DNA of 62,540 nt from Desulfovibrio sp. Its GTDB lineage: Bacteria > Desulfobacterota > Desulfovibrionia > Desulfovibrionales > Desulfovibrionaceae. Under the pieces are notes generated by a model. It ran no database searches. It was not told where the DNA came from and saw only the letters and a program-made list of their open reading frames with translations. The translations under genes were made by a program, and so were the position numbers. Of this stretch, positions 51,026 to 59,789 are shown in pieces; the first letter of the stretch is position 1; each line of letters starts with the position of its first letter. Location of the stretch: positions 1 through 62,540 of the forward strand of contig JAILPJ010000051.1 of the NCBI GenBank assembly GCA_024699605.1, written 5' to 3'.

Positions 51026-51904
51026 ATGTCTCTTGCAGCCAAGCTTGCGGCGAGGACCTCGCCCTTTATTTCGCTGGAGTTCTTTCCTCCCGCGGAGGCT
51101 GAGGCTCTTCCGGCCTTCTATGACGTTGCGGAACAATTGAAGGCCCTGGATCCGCTTTTTGTTTCGGTGACCTATGGAGCTGGCGGTTCGCGTCAGGACA
51201 GGACGCTTGCTGTGACACAGGATCTGGTGCGTCGTGGTTTTACGACCATGGCCCATTTGACCTGCGTGGGTGCCAGCCAAGAGAGTATTGCCGCTTTTCT
51301 CAAAGCCCTGCAAGAGGCCGGAGTGAACAATGTGCTGGCGCTGCGAGGAGATCCGCCGCAAAACAGCCAGTGGAAGCCTACGGGCAGTGATTTTCAGCAC
51401 GCCTGTGATCTTGTGCGTTTTATCCGTCAAACCCAGCCCAACATGGGGGTTGGTGTTGCGGCCTATACCACGCCACATCCCGAATCGGACAGTTTTGCCC
51501 GTGACCGTCGCTATACAGCGGAAAAGATTGCTGCTGGTGCCGATTTTGCCATCACTCAGCTTTTCTTTGATGCGCGTGAATACCAGCACCTGGTGGAGGA
51601 ATTGCGGGCCCTGGGCATCCAGAAACCTGTGATTCCCGGTATCCTGCCAGTGCAGAGCTTTGCCTCTTTGAAGCGGATTCTCTCTTTGAGCGGCGCAAGT
51701 ATACCCGGTAAGCTCTATTTGCGGATGGAAGAAGCCGATCAGAAGGGAGGAGCCGAAGCTGTTCGTGAAGCCGGCCTGATCTTTGCATCAAAAGAAATAC
51801 GACGTCTTTTGGACTGTGGTGCTCCCGGCGTCCATCTCTATACCCTGAATCGCGCCGATATTTGTCTTGAGCTTTGCCGTCGGGCCGGTCTCATAGCCCA
51901 GTAA
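51026..51904 (+). CDS. metF: 5,10-methylenetetrahydrofolate reductase
   Basis: A 292-residue FAD-dependent TIM-barrel enzyme that makes methyl-THF for methionine synthesis. ISLEFFPPAEAEAL at the start, FVSVTYGAGGS, AHLTCVGAS and NVLALRGDPP are conserved. The ATG at 51026 follows TTGGAGG. The palindrome just upstream suggests control by a methionine-related regulator. Confidence 0.95.
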   Translation: MSLAAKLAARTSPFISLEFFPPAEAEALPAFYDVAEQLKALDPLFVSVTYGAGGSRQDRTLAVTQDLVRRGFTTMAHLTCVGASQESIAAFLKALQEAGVNNVLALRGDPPQNSQWKPTGSDFQHACDLVRFIRQTQPNMGVGVAAYTTPHPESDSFARDRRYTAEKIAAGADFAITQLFFDAREYQHLVEELRALGIQKPVIPGILPVQSFASLKRILSLSGASIPGKLYLRMEEADQKGGAEAVREAGLIFASKEIRRLLDCGAPGVHLYTLNRADICLELCRRAGLIAQ

Positions 51905-52042
51905 ACGCTCTTGTCCTGTCAGGCCTGCCTTTGCTAAGCTGTATGCTGAAGATTGTCAGCGCAGGACCAAAGCTTTGGACTCAAGCAGTGCATTTTCAGA
52001 AGAAAACGGAGTAATTTTTTGCAAACAGAGGAAAATAATCTC

Positions 52043-52069
52043 TAAAGTTTTTGTCGTGCAGACCGATAG
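52043..52069 (+). promoter_or_regulatory. sigma-28 (FliA) type promoter
   Basis: TAAAGTTT (52043-52050), exactly 11 bases, then ACCGATAG (52062-52069). The -35 half is perfect and the -10 half differs from GCCGATAA in two positions. It lies 18 bases before the ATG at 52088 and would drive the unknown gene together with flgM, a classic autoregulatory layout. Confidence 0.75.
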
Positions 52070-52087
52070 AAGTGTCAGAAGGTTGTT

Positions 52088-52519
52088 ATGAGTGACTCCA
52101 CCTTACGGGTTCGAATGATGCTGCAAAGCTACGAGCAGCAACTACTTGCTGCTCGTAGACTCGTGCGTTATCGAGCCAAATGCCGACTACAGGCCGGCGA
52201 GAACCCGGAGGACCCTGATCCTTCCATTAAAAGGCGGGCCATGGTGGAGAAAGTGGCCAAGGAGATTTACGACTGTCTGATTTACACCGGTGGGAAGAAT
52301 CCCATTATTGAGGAGATCAGAAGCGAGCTTTCGGCCATAGTGGGCATCCCTCTGATGTTTACCTACCCTCCGGGCAAGCGTCTGCACATCGTGCGGGCTG
52401 GTCCCCAGGGACAGGAAGCGCTGACCGAAGAGGAACAGCGTAAGGTCAGAATGTCACTTTGGCGGGTGACGCGCGAAAAGATTAATGCAAGTATGCTTGA
52501 GGAACAAAAGGCGGACTGA
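52088..52519 (+). CDS. conserved hypothetical protein of the flgM operon
   Basis: A 143-residue soluble protein. It has a helical N-terminal half (SYEQQLLAARRLVRYRAKCR), a central YDCLIYTGGKNPIIEEIRSE, and a PLMFTYPPGKRLHIVR segment. No known family is recognised. It is directly downstream of the sigma-28 type promoter and 16 bases before flgM, so it should be made late in flagellar assembly. A role in flagellar regulation or export is likely but unproven. Confidence 0.75.
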   Translation: MSDSTLRVRMMLQSYEQQLLAARRLVRYRAKCRLQAGENPEDPDPSIKRRAMVEKVAKEIYDCLIYTGGKNPIIEEIRSELSAIVGIPLMFTYPPGKRLHIVRAGPQGQEALTEEEQRKVRMSLWRVTREKINASMLEEQKAD

Positions 52520-52535
52520 CGCCGGGGAGGGCGGA

Positions 52536-52841
52536 ATGTCAATGCAAATACCTTCAGAAAGAGGAGATCTTGCGCTCTCCTCTGTGCTGCAGACTGAGGT
52601 CAGAGAGCCGCGGGAGGGGCTGCGTTCAGAAAATACGGCTAACACGTCAAGTGACAGTGTTTCACTGTCACACGATGCTCAGCTACTTATGGAGGCCAAG
52701 CGAGCGGCGCAGGCAGCCCCTGATGTACGCCAAGATAAGGTGGAAGCACTGCGCCAGCAGGTGGCCAATGGAACCTATCACATTGACAGTAGGCAATTGG
52801 CGGAACAGCTGGTGCGAGAAGAACCAGGGCTTTTTCTGTAA
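52536..52841 (+). CDS. flgM: anti-sigma-28 factor FlgM
   Basis: A 101-residue protein. The C-terminal half has the FlgM core: VSLSHDAQLLMEAKRAAQ, RQDKVEALRQQVANGTY and DSRQLAEQLVREE. The N-terminal half is probably disordered, as usual. It holds sigma-28 inactive until it is exported through the finished hook. The ATG at 52536 follows GGGGAGGG. The in-frame start at 52485 overlaps the previous gene and is rejected. Confidence 0.92.
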   Translation: MSMQIPSERGDLALSSVLQTEVREPREGLRSENTANTSSDSVSLSHDAQLLMEAKRAAQAAPDVRQDKVEALRQQVANGTYHIDSRQLAEQLVREEPGLFL

Positions 52842-52866
52842 GCTGCTTACTTCCATTGTGATAAAA

Positions 52867-52892
52867 AACCGTCCTTGGGGCGGTTTTTTTTT
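52867..52892. terminator. bidirectional terminator after flgM
   Basis: AACCGTCC pairs with GGGCGGTT (one G-T pair) around a short loop, with A residues before and a long T run after. It serves flgM and, on the other strand, the VKOR-like gene. Confidence 0.82.
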
Positions 52893-52955
52893 TAGCCTAA
52901 GCGCAGAGACGGCCTCGACCTTTGTAACGCTTGCGTGAGCTTGGCACGAAGACCC

Positions 52956-53942
52956 TTACGGACAGGGGCTTGTGCCGGTGCATTGCTCCGTTGTGGGATT
53001 GCCCAGTTCAAGGGGCAGGTCAGGGGAAAAACTTGGTCTTTGTACGGGTATTTCCGGGCTTGACTGTGGTGTTTCAAGAGCGTGGCGTTTTTGCCGTAAG
53101 TCTTTGACGACAAAAGCTGGCATGCCCCGATATTCGAAAAAGGGCACGCCTTGAGAGCCTGCCAGAAAAACATGAGCCTTGTTGCGCAGGATGCGGAGAT
53201 TTAGCAGCAGAATCTCAGGATGAAAATCCAGCCACATTTCCCATTTTTTGGCATTTTGTGCGTCTTTGAGCGCTTCTTCGATATTCATTCCGCTTGAGAG
53301 GGCCTCCTGCATGGCGTGAATGCGGTAAATATCGTCGGCATCCTCTTTGACGGGATAGAAAGCTGTCTCCACGTTGCCGGCATAATAGGACACAGCATCC
53401 TGGCAATGGGGGCAGGATGGGGAAAAATAAAGATGTACGCGTGCTTCCTGATTGTCACCGCTGATAGCCCAGCTCCCGAGTTCTGAGCGCAGAACGGCGC
53501 CGAAATTGATGCAGAAGAAAATGAGCCAGAGGGCAAGCAGCCAGGATGTGCCGGAAGGTCCCGTTCTGCCGCTGGCAAGGGCGTGGGCTTTGCGAAAAGC
53601 ACGAAAGGTCAGAGCAAAGAAAATAGCCACCACAAGACAATTGACGCAGGGGGCTGTAATCGACATGAGCAGTAAGAGCCCGATATCAGCGAGCAGCATC
53701 AATGCGGAACAGAATAAGCCAAGCGCGGGATGAGACAGCAGCGCTAGACAAGCCAGAAAGCAAAAGCTCCCAAGGCCGATCCACCACATGGAGATATTGG
53801 CAATGGTCACATCGTGGTAGAGATTACAACCTGCTGTGGTGCAGAAATTGACTTCATTGCCCTGAACACTCAGAAAACAGAAAACCGCACCGAGAAGGGC
53901 AAAAAAGAGCGGCTGGAAGAAAAAAGCATGTTTTTCGGGCAT
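52956..53942 (-). CDS. vitamin K epoxide reductase-like protein fused to a thioredoxin domain
   Basis: A 328-residue inner-membrane protein. Residues 8-150 have four to five membrane segments with the VKOR pattern: a periplasmic loop FCTTAGC and the redox pair CVNC in a later segment. After a further segment (LLALWLIFFCINFGAV) comes a thioredoxin-like domain with a CPHC motif (LYFSPSCPHCQDAV). The last 40 residues are Pro-rich. It should oxidise periplasmic protein thiols and hand electrons to quinone, replacing DsbB/DsbA. ATG 53942 is used; a TTG twelve codons earlier lies within the sat terminator. Confidence 0.85.
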   Translation of the reverse strand: MPEKHAFFFQPLFFALLGAVFCFLSVQGNEVNFCTTAGCNLYHDVTIANISMWWIGLGSFCFLACLALLSHPALGLFCSALMLLADIGLLLLMSITAPCVNCLVVAIFFALTFRAFRKAHALASGRTGPSGTSWLLALWLIFFCINFGAVLRSELGSWAISGDNQEARVHLYFSPSCPHCQDAVSYYAGNVETAFYPVKEDADDIYRIHAMQEALSSGMNIEEALKDAQNAKKWEMWLDFHPEILLLNLRILRNKAHVFLAGSQGVPFFEYRGMPAFVVKDLRQKRHALETPQSSPEIPVQRPSFSPDLPLELGNPTTEQCTGTSPCP

Positions 53943-53974
53943 GGCTTGTTCCGTGGAAGAGAGTGAAGCACGAG

Positions 53975-54002
53975 ACAAAAAAGGGGCACCCTAGGATGCC
54001 CC
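53975..54002 (-). terminator. terminator of sat
   Basis: On the minus strand GGGGCA, an 8-base loop and TGCCCC (54002-53983) are followed by six T residues. Confidence 0.8.
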
Positions 54003-54026
54003 TTGAATATTCCGCAAGACAGAGTC

Positions 54027-55295
54027 TTACATTGTCGAGCCAGAAGCGGCACGCTGCATCTTGATCTCAACTTTCTCGGTCAGGCCTTCATAGTAGCCAC
54101 GGAGAATGGTGAGAACTTCGTCGCGACCGAAATGATCCGGTACCTCGGCCTTCTCGGAGAGCATTTTACGCAGCTTGGTGCCGGAAAGGATGACGCGGTC
54201 TTCCTTGCTGTGGGGGCAGGTACGCATGGAAGCCATACCGTCGCACTTCTTGCAGTAGAAGGTCCAGTCAATCTTCATGGGTTCGCAAAGCAGGCGTTTG
54301 CCTTCTTCTTTGGGCTGAGGAATCTTGTCAAAGATTTCCTGAGCTTCAAACATGCCATAGAAGTCGCCCACACCAGCGTGGTCACGGCCGACCAGCTGAT
54401 TGTTGATGCCATAGTTCTGACGGAAGGTGGCATGGAGCAGAGCTTCACGGGGACCGGCATAACGCATGTCAAGAGGATAGCCGGCCTGGATGACATAGTC
54501 TTTTACGAAATATTTTTCGACCAAGGTGTCGATGCATTTCACACGCACGTCGGCCGGAATGTCACCGGGTTTCAGAGCGCCCACCAGGGAGTGGATGACC
54601 ACGCCGTCGCAGGTTTCAACGGCCAGCTTGGCCAGATATTCGTGAGAGCGGTGCATGGGGTTACGCAGCTGCAGAGCGGCAACCTTCTTCCAGCCACGCT
54701 TATCCATTTCGTCGCGCAGTTCTTTGGGGGTCTTGTAGACGCCCTTGAACTTCTCGGGGAAATCGCCCTGAGAGAGCACTTTGACGGGGCCACCGATATT
54801 GAACTGCTTCTGGGCCATAACCATCTTCACGCCGGGATGGTCTTTTTCAGCAACTTCCCAGAACTTCTCGGAATCCGGGCCCTGGCCTTTGAAGACCAGC
54901 TCGCATTCCCATTTCTTATCGGCTTCGGTCATTTCATAGACTTCTTCCACTTTCATGGTGGCCATCAGTTCGCCATTGCGCACCAGGGCCACTTCTTTAC
55001 CCTGAATGTCCTTGGCATCTTCAGCGGAGACATCAAGGGTGACAGGCACGGGCCAGAATGTACCATCGGAGAGCAGCATCTTTTCGCAGACGCCTTTCCA
55101 GTCGGCTTTTTTCATGAAGCCATTGAGCGGAGAGAAACCGCCAATGCCCATCATAATCAGGTCGCCCTTGGCGCGGGAAGAAATTTCAATCTGTTTTAAG
55201 CCGGCAGCTTTTTTCTTTTCATCTTCCAGAGCCTTGCCTTCGAGCAGGCAGCAGACAAGACCCTTGCCGCCATGAGGGGGTACCAGTTTAGACAT
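54027..55295 (-). CDS. sat: sulfate adenylyltransferase (ATP sulfurylase)
   Basis: A 422-residue homo-oligomeric enzyme that activates sulfate to APS, the first step of dissimilatory sulfate reduction. [17 protein letters not shown] carries the HxxH nucleotide motif, [14 protein letters not shown] the second conserved region, and [15 protein letters not shown] the zinc site found in the bacterial and archaeal type. [13 protein letters not shown] is also conserved. The ATG follows GGAGGAG. It has a long leader with a hairpin, and its own terminator. Confidence 0.97.
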   Translation of the reverse strand: MSKLVPPHGGKGLVCCLLEGKALEDEKKKAAGLKQIEISSRAKGDLIMMGIGGFSPLNGFMKKADWKGVCEKMLLSDGTFWPVPVTLDVSAEDAKDIQGKEVALVRNGELMATMKVEEVYEMTEADKKWECELVFKGQGPDSEKFWEVAEKDHPGVKMVMAQKQFNIGGPVKVLSQGDFPEKFKGVYKTPKELRDEMDKRGWKKVAALQLRNPMHRSHEYLAKLAVETCDGVVIHSLVGALKPGDIPADVRVKCIDTLVEKYFVKDYVIQAGYPLDMRYAGPREALLHATFRQNYGINNQLVGRDHAGVGDFYGMFEAQEIFDKIPQPKEEGKRLLCEPMKIDWTFYCKKCDGMASMRTCPHSKEDRVILSGTKLRKMLSEKAEVPDHFGRDEVLTILRGYYEGLTEKVEIKMQRAASGSTM

Positions 55296-55342
55296 GAGAA
55301 CTCCTCCAATGTTTTGGTTAACTCTTGCCTATCGCAAAAAGT

Positions 55343-55361
55343 CCGCTGTCCTAGACAGCGG
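55343..55361 (-). promoter_or_regulatory. hairpin in the sat leader
   Basis: CCGCTGTC (55343-55350) and GACAGCGG (55354-55361) form an 8-bp stem with a 3-base loop, 48 bases before the sat ATG. On the minus strand it is followed by ACTTTTTG, so it resembles a weak terminator. It could attenuate transcription or stabilise processed mRNA. Confidence 0.55.
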
Positions 55362-55639
55362 ATATCATCAATCATATAGCACAGACAGGTCCTTTTCAGG
55401 ACGCTGCGGAACGGCGAAATCATTTTTTGACTGCTCTGCACACGGGCAAGGCACGTGGCAGGTTCTCAAGGTTGCCTGACTTACGCATGATTGGGATTGA
55501 CGAGAAAATTTCTCCACGAGGGATCCAGCTCACGCCGTATATCACAGTTTGCAGTGTCAGGGCCTTCCCAAGAGAATTTTTGGACGAATCTTCTTTTGCA
55601 GAGTGAGCGTCCACGGAACCAGTCGATCCCGTTTCAGTG

Positions 55640-55669
55640 TGCATAAAGAACTTGGATTTTGCTTGTCAA
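55640..55669 (-). promoter_or_regulatory. candidate promoter of sat
   Basis: On the minus strand TTGACA (55669-55664) is followed after 18 bases by TATGCA (55645-55640). A start here would give a leader of about 340 bases before sat. A nearer promoter cannot be excluded. Confidence 0.4.
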
Positions 55670-55792
55670 TAGTTTTTTGATTGCTCGGCGCATTCTTCTG
55701 CACAGGCTGCGTGTAGCAGCTTGTGCGGCACATTTTGTGAAAAAAAGAACAAAAAGTCAACTCTTGCGGCGGTCTTTTCCCCATATTGACGG

Positions 55793-56428
55793 CTAGAAGG
55801 GGACCTCGTCCATTTTTGCCGTTTGCTCTGAACCTATGGTGTCAGGTTTTGCACTTTCGTTGCTGGACGTGGCGTCTTCTGATCGCGTTTGTCCCAGAGG
55901 AGAGCTGAGCGGTGGCTGTTTTGCGGGCACTTCACCCATGGCATCCTGAGGAAAAACCGGGTCGTGGGCAGGGGCTTTGCCAAAGTCAGCATCAGCGTCA
56001 GGGACACGGGCATAAGAAGTTTGCCCCGGCATGGACTCAAAATTCTGCTGACCGGCCTCGCCTTCGTGATAGCCACGCCGTCCAAAGTCCTCGTTGTTTT
56101 GACCGCGTCTGTCCAGAAAATCGACACGAATGGCTTTGATTTCGACAAGGGAATGCTCCATGCCCTGCTGATCCTGCCAGCGTCGTGTCTGCAGACTGCC
56201 CTCGACATAGACAAGATTACCCTTGTGCAGATAATGGGCGCAGCTTTCGGCAATTCTGGCGAAAGCCACCACTTTGAACCATTCTGTGCGCTGTTGGCGG
56301 ATGCCGTCACGATCGGTGAAAGTCTCATCGGTGGCCACAGAGAAAGTGGCTATGGGGCTGCCTGACTGAGAATATTTTAGTTGTGGATCCTGACCAAGTC
56401 TTCCAATGATCATCACCCTGTTGAGCAT
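55793..56428 (-). CDS. ssb: single-stranded DNA-binding protein
   Basis: A 211-residue protein. The OB-fold domain fills residues 1-110 (MLNRVMIIGRLGQDPQLKY, TEWFKVVAFARIAE, NLVYVEGSLQTRRWQDQQG). A long, polar, disordered linker follows, ending in the acidic tip MDEVPF that binds partner proteins. The linker is rich in Gly, Gln, Pro and Asp. The length is slightly above the usual 170-180 residues. Confidence 0.95.
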   Translation of the reverse strand: MLNRVMIIGRLGQDPQLKYSQSGSPIATFSVATDETFTDRDGIRQQRTEWFKVVAFARIAESCAHYLHKGNLVYVEGSLQTRRWQDQQGMEHSLVEIKAIRVDFLDRRGQNNEDFGRRGYHEGEAGQQNFESMPGQTSYARVPDADADFGKAPAHDPVFPQDAMGEVPAKQPPLSSPLGQTRSEDATSSNESAKPDTIGSEQTAKMDEVPF

Positions 56429-56471
56429 AGCATCTCCTTTGGTGTACGGGCTAGTACTCGCTGGTCGTGTC

Positions 56472-56810
56472 TCAGTTTGTGAAAACTCTCTCTAGCTCGT
56501 CAAGCACCGCTTCGAGTTTCTCGCTGGCGGTATTCGCTTCCTGTGGTTTCCAAGCCGCGAGAGCGTCTTCGATGGTCTTTTTGAGCTCTGCCGCTTGCTT
56601 GATGCCCGGCCCCATACGTGTTTTACGCTCCTGGGACCAGTCCATGAAGGTCAGCCCATCGGACAGAGCCCGTACCATTTCAAGCACACCATGCTTTTCC
56701 AGTTTGATGGGCACACTAAAAGCCAGTGCACTGAGTCTCGGCCAGAGTTTTTCTAGAAGATCTTCATTCCAGGTGACAGCACTCACGCGGATCTGCAAGG
56801 CTTCTCCCAT
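56472..56810 (-). CDS. hypothetical protein downstream of the biotin-related genes
   Basis: A 112-residue soluble protein with LPRLSALAFSVPIKLEKHGV-like content and a helical C-terminus (ASEKLEAVLDELERVF). The start at 56810 (MGEALQIRVSAVTW) lies just after the stop of the biotinyl-like gene; a start at 56831 would overlap it by 16 bases. It is cotranscribed with the carboxylase genes. No family is recognised. Confidence 0.6.
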   Translation of the reverse strand: MGEALQIRVSAVTWNEDLLEKLWPRLSALAFSVPIKLEKHGVLEMVRALSDGLTFMDWSQERKTRMGPGIKQAAELKKTIEDALAAWKPQEANTASEKLEAVLDELERVFTN

Positions 56811-56815
56811 AGGTT

Positions 56816-57463
56816 TTACCTGCCTGTCCATTCGGTTTTGATGCGCATGATGACTTCCTCAATGGCTGGAAGCTGCTCTTGTGTGCAGACGCCAATGAGT
56901 GGGGCCCCGGCATCGATGTTTTCATTGTATTTGAAGTAGACGGTGTAGATGAGACCCTGTGGCCCAGTGTAGGGGAGATGCACTTCGCGTTTCATGCGTG
57001 ACATGATGAAGAGCTCCATCCCGTCACGAACTTTGACTGAGTGCTGATCCTGGGCGTGAATTTTCTTGTCGACTTCTGGGGTGAAGTAGTACTTCGCCCG
57101 TTCTGGAGCACGAAAAAGATAGAGTGTTTTTTTGAGGATGATGTGCTCTACTTCCTCTCGCGTCAGCATATGACGGATGGTGGCCACTGGCGTGTTGGCC
57201 TGCACAAACTGTCCTTCCAGCTCCGTGTGCAGAGCGCATATTTCTCCTTTTTCCAGCGCACAAATGGGCTTGGGATTGCGCTCGCGCTCAAGGGTGGCCA
57301 GCAGCGTTCCGCGTTTTTCTTTCCACTGTCCTTGCGGGCCGTTGACTTTGTCGCCCAGAGCAACGGAGGCAAAGGTCAAAACGCCGGTGTGCGGCGTGGT
57401 GATCTCGATTTCTCGGAAAGGTTGTGCCTTGATGGTATCCAGCAGTTCGGAAATATTGAGCAT
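56816..57463 (-). CDS. biotin/lipoyl-attachment-like protein of the carboxylase set
   Basis: A 215-residue protein. Its last 80 residues look like a biotinyl domain: DGMELFIMSRMKREV is where the AMKM biotin-lysine motif would be, followed by GLIYTVYFKYNENIDAGAPLIGV. The usual A-M-K-M is R-M-K-R here. The N-terminal part has a second barrel-like stretch (KGEICALHTELEGQF). It follows the fused carboxyltransferase by 22 bases, so it should be the carrier of the complex if biotin can still be attached. The start at 57463 gives a clean N-terminus. Confidence 0.65.
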   Translation of the reverse strand: MLNISELLDTIKAQPFREIEITTPHTGVLTFASVALGDKVNGPQGQWKEKRGTLLATLERERNPKPICALEKGEICALHTELEGQFVQANTPVATIRHMLTREEVEHIILKKTLYLFRAPERAKYYFTPEVDKKIHAQDQHSVKVRDGMELFIMSRMKREVHLPYTGPQGLIYTVYFKYNENIDAGAPLIGVCTQEQLPAIEEVIMRIKTEWTGR

Positions 57464-57485
57464 AGTGTTTTCCAGCGGTGCGCGT

Positions 57486-59774
57486 CTAGCGGTAGTAGAG
57501 ATTCCTGCCGCCAATGGTGCGCAGGGCCTGTTTGAGATTGGCCCTGATCTGGCGTCTGTCCCAGATGCCCTGAATATGACCGCGCGACAGGGCTTCTGTG
57601 GAACGGTGATAGCGCGGGGGAATGTCGATGCCCGTGGTCTCTTTGATCACTCCAGGTCCAGCAAAGCCGAGATTGGAGGAGCGAACGGCAAACTGATAGG
57701 GCGAACAGCCGAGGAAGCTGGCTACGGGGCCGGCAAAAGAATTGGTGTCGTAGAGCACCATGTAGAGACCGCCAGATTCAATATAGCGTCTGACCGCCAC
57801 CGTACAGCGCGGCATCTGGATTAAGGCGTGGGTTCCTTCCTGAATGCGCATGCCGGCTGTGCCATGCACATAGGCCAGAAAGGGATAGCGTTTCTTGGTG
57901 GCGCGCTCGGCGGCTTCCACAAATTTATAGCCTTCGGCAGCGCCCACAGAGCCACCGCGAAAGGTTCCCATGAGCATCGCGACGATGATTTTGATATTGC
58001 TGATGCGCGCCTCAAAGGTCATACAGCCGCTGCGGGTGCCGTTGCGTTCCTGTGCCTTGGCGATGCGCTGAGCAAAATCGGGAAAATCGAGGGGGTTGCC
58101 GGCTTCGATTTCGCTGTTGAACTCCATGACCGAATCGCGATCAAAGACATTGCGTACATACCATTCCGGTTCCATGGGAAAATGGTAGCCGCAATAACTA
58201 CAGACGCCGGCAAATTCTCCGAAAAGGTCAGGTCCCCAGAGATCAAGGCAACCGTAATCGGCGCTATTGGGACAGGTCAGTGTCTGATCGATCTTGTAGC
58301 GCGGTGAAAGGTAATTCCATTTTTTGCGGCGTAAATCCTTGGTCCAGGCTGAGAGCGCCGTTAGCTCCTCTCCCTGCTTGTTATTTTTCTTTTCAATGTC
58401 ATGGCGGAATTTGCGCCAGGGTGAAAGGGCTTTGTGTTTGAATGTTTCCCATTCATTGTCGATTTCTTCCATGAAGGTTTGAATTTTACGCTGATGCTTC
58501 CGGTAGAAATCGTACTTGAAGCTGATCCAGGGTTTGGAGATGCAGTCAGAGAGATTTTCTATGACCTTGGTATGCCAGGGCCTGTGGTCGCAGGCCGCTT
58601 GCTTGGAAAGGCCAAGGAATTTTTTTTGTCGCTTCGCGACGAGACGTTTTTTGGCTGCGGCCGAGAGTCCCCAGTGAATGTAGAGAGATTCGAGATCGGC
58701 ATTGGGTCTGGTGTGTCGGTTGCGGGCCAGCGTCTTGAACACCGGGAGAATCCGCGTCTGAATGATGACCTCGTCAGTGGCTCTGATTACTTCCTGTCTG
58801 AGCGTGCGGAAGAAATCGAAATGCCAAGGACGGGCGCCTAAGGCTGGTTCTTGAATAATGCGGTCAATATAGCCAAAATTGAGATTGTCAGCGGCTGTGA
58901 TGTGGAGATGATCGGCACAGTGCTCAATGAGTTCGGGTGTGGCCCGCATGCCGCTTTTCAGATGGCCTTCGATGGCGGCGGCTCCTTCAGGCGAAATGAC
59001 TGAATAATAGCCGTGAGAGAGCATCAGACGTCGGTCAGCCAGACTGATGGCTTCGGCACCGCCACTGCCGCCTTCGGAAATGATGGCAATGACAGGCACG
59101 CGCAGGCCGGCCATGCCATAGATGTTTTTGGCGATCTGCTGGGCTGCACCGGGATAATCTTCAATGGGAAAAGAACCGGGAGTAAAGACATAGCAGTGAA
59201 TGGGAATGCCTTCTGTTTCCGCTACACGCATAAACTGCATGGCTTTGGCATTGCCCCATGGCTTGACGGAGCCGCCATTGCGGAATTCAGCGCCATGCCC
59301 TTTTTCCTGGCCAATGACCATGACCGGCTGATGGTAAGTCTTCTTGCCACGGTGCCGGGTGATCACTGCGCGGGCGATGAGCATGCTCGGATCAAGGCTG
59401 TATTCGTCCTGACCACCGACTTCGGTGAAGGTGTCATAGACATTTTCAAGAATGTCCCGCAGGCAGATGCGTTGAGGATGTCGAACAATGCGCACTTTGT
59501 CCATTGGCGTGATGCTGCTGTCAAGCTTGCGCTCGACATAGGCAAAGAGGTCCTCCACCGAGGCAATGTCAGTGTAGGGATCGCTCACATCCTCTTCTTT
59601 CAGGCGTAGACGGAAAGAATTGAGCCGGTCTTCGAGCAGATTGACATCATCGGCGTGCTTGCCCGCAAAAATATCTTTGAGATAGACAAGACGTTCGTGC
59701 AGAGCAACAATGCGTTTTTCTACATTATTATCGATCATAAGCTGTTTTTTTACTGTGGCGAGCAGCCTAGGCAT
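57486..59774 (-). CDS. fused acetyl-CoA carboxylase carboxyltransferase (alpha then beta)
   Basis: A 762-residue protein. Residues 60-320 are AccA-like (PVMVIGQEKGHGAEFRNGG, FPIEDYPGAAQQI, ISEGGSGGAEAI, VISPEGAAAIE). A linker rich in Lys and Arg (about 370-480) follows. Residues 490-762 are AccD-like, with a zinc ribbon (CPNS, then CSYCGYHF) and the FEARISNIKIIVAMLMGTFRGGS block and PTVA-like oxyanion region. Usually these are separate genes. The ATG at 59774 follows GAGG and is 15 bases after accC. It should transfer CO2 from carboxybiotin to acetyl-CoA, unless another acyl-CoA is used. Confidence 0.85.
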   Translation of the reverse strand: MPRLLATVKKQLMIDNNVEKRIVALHERLVYLKDIFAGKHADDVNLLEDRLNSFRLRLKEEDVSDPYTDIASVEDLFAYVERKLDSSITPMDKVRIVRHPQRICLRDILENVYDTFTEVGGQDEYSLDPSMLIARAVITRHRGKKTYHQPVMVIGQEKGHGAEFRNGGSVKPWGNAKAMQFMRVAETEGIPIHCYVFTPGSFPIEDYPGAAQQIAKNIYGMAGLRVPVIAIISEGGSGGAEAISLADRRLMLSHGYYSVISPEGAAAIEGHLKSGMRATPELIEHCADHLHITAADNLNFGYIDRIIQEPALGARPWHFDFFRTLRQEVIRATDEVIIQTRILPVFKTLARNRHTRPNADLESLYIHWGLSAAAKKRLVAKRQKKFLGLSKQAACDHRPWHTKVIENLSDCISKPWISFKYDFYRKHQRKIQTFMEEIDNEWETFKHKALSPWRKFRHDIEKKNNKQGEELTALSAWTKDLRRKKWNYLSPRYKIDQTLTCPNSADYGCLDLWGPDLFGEFAGVCSYCGYHFPMEPEWYVRNVFDRDSVMEFNSEIEAGNPLDFPDFAQRIAKAQERNGTRSGCMTFEARISNIKIIVAMLMGTFRGGSVGAAEGYKFVEAAERATKKRYPFLAYVHGTAGMRIQEGTHALIQMPRCTVAVRRYIESGGLYMVLYDTNSFAGPVASFLGCSPYQFAVRSSNLGFAGPGVIKETTGIDIPPRYHRSTEALSRGHIQGIWDRRQIRANLKQALRTIGGRNLYYR

Positions 59775-59789
59775 CCAGCCTCAAAAGGG

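Noticed and set aside
54003-55199. Plus-strand frame of 398 codons opposite sat
   Set aside because: A shadow of the strongly biased sat gene, without start signal or domain.
55735-55752. Possible Rex-type or HcpR-type site (TTGTGA followed by GAACAA)
   Set aside because: The second half does not match the required complement, and the position is closer to the end of ssb than to sat.
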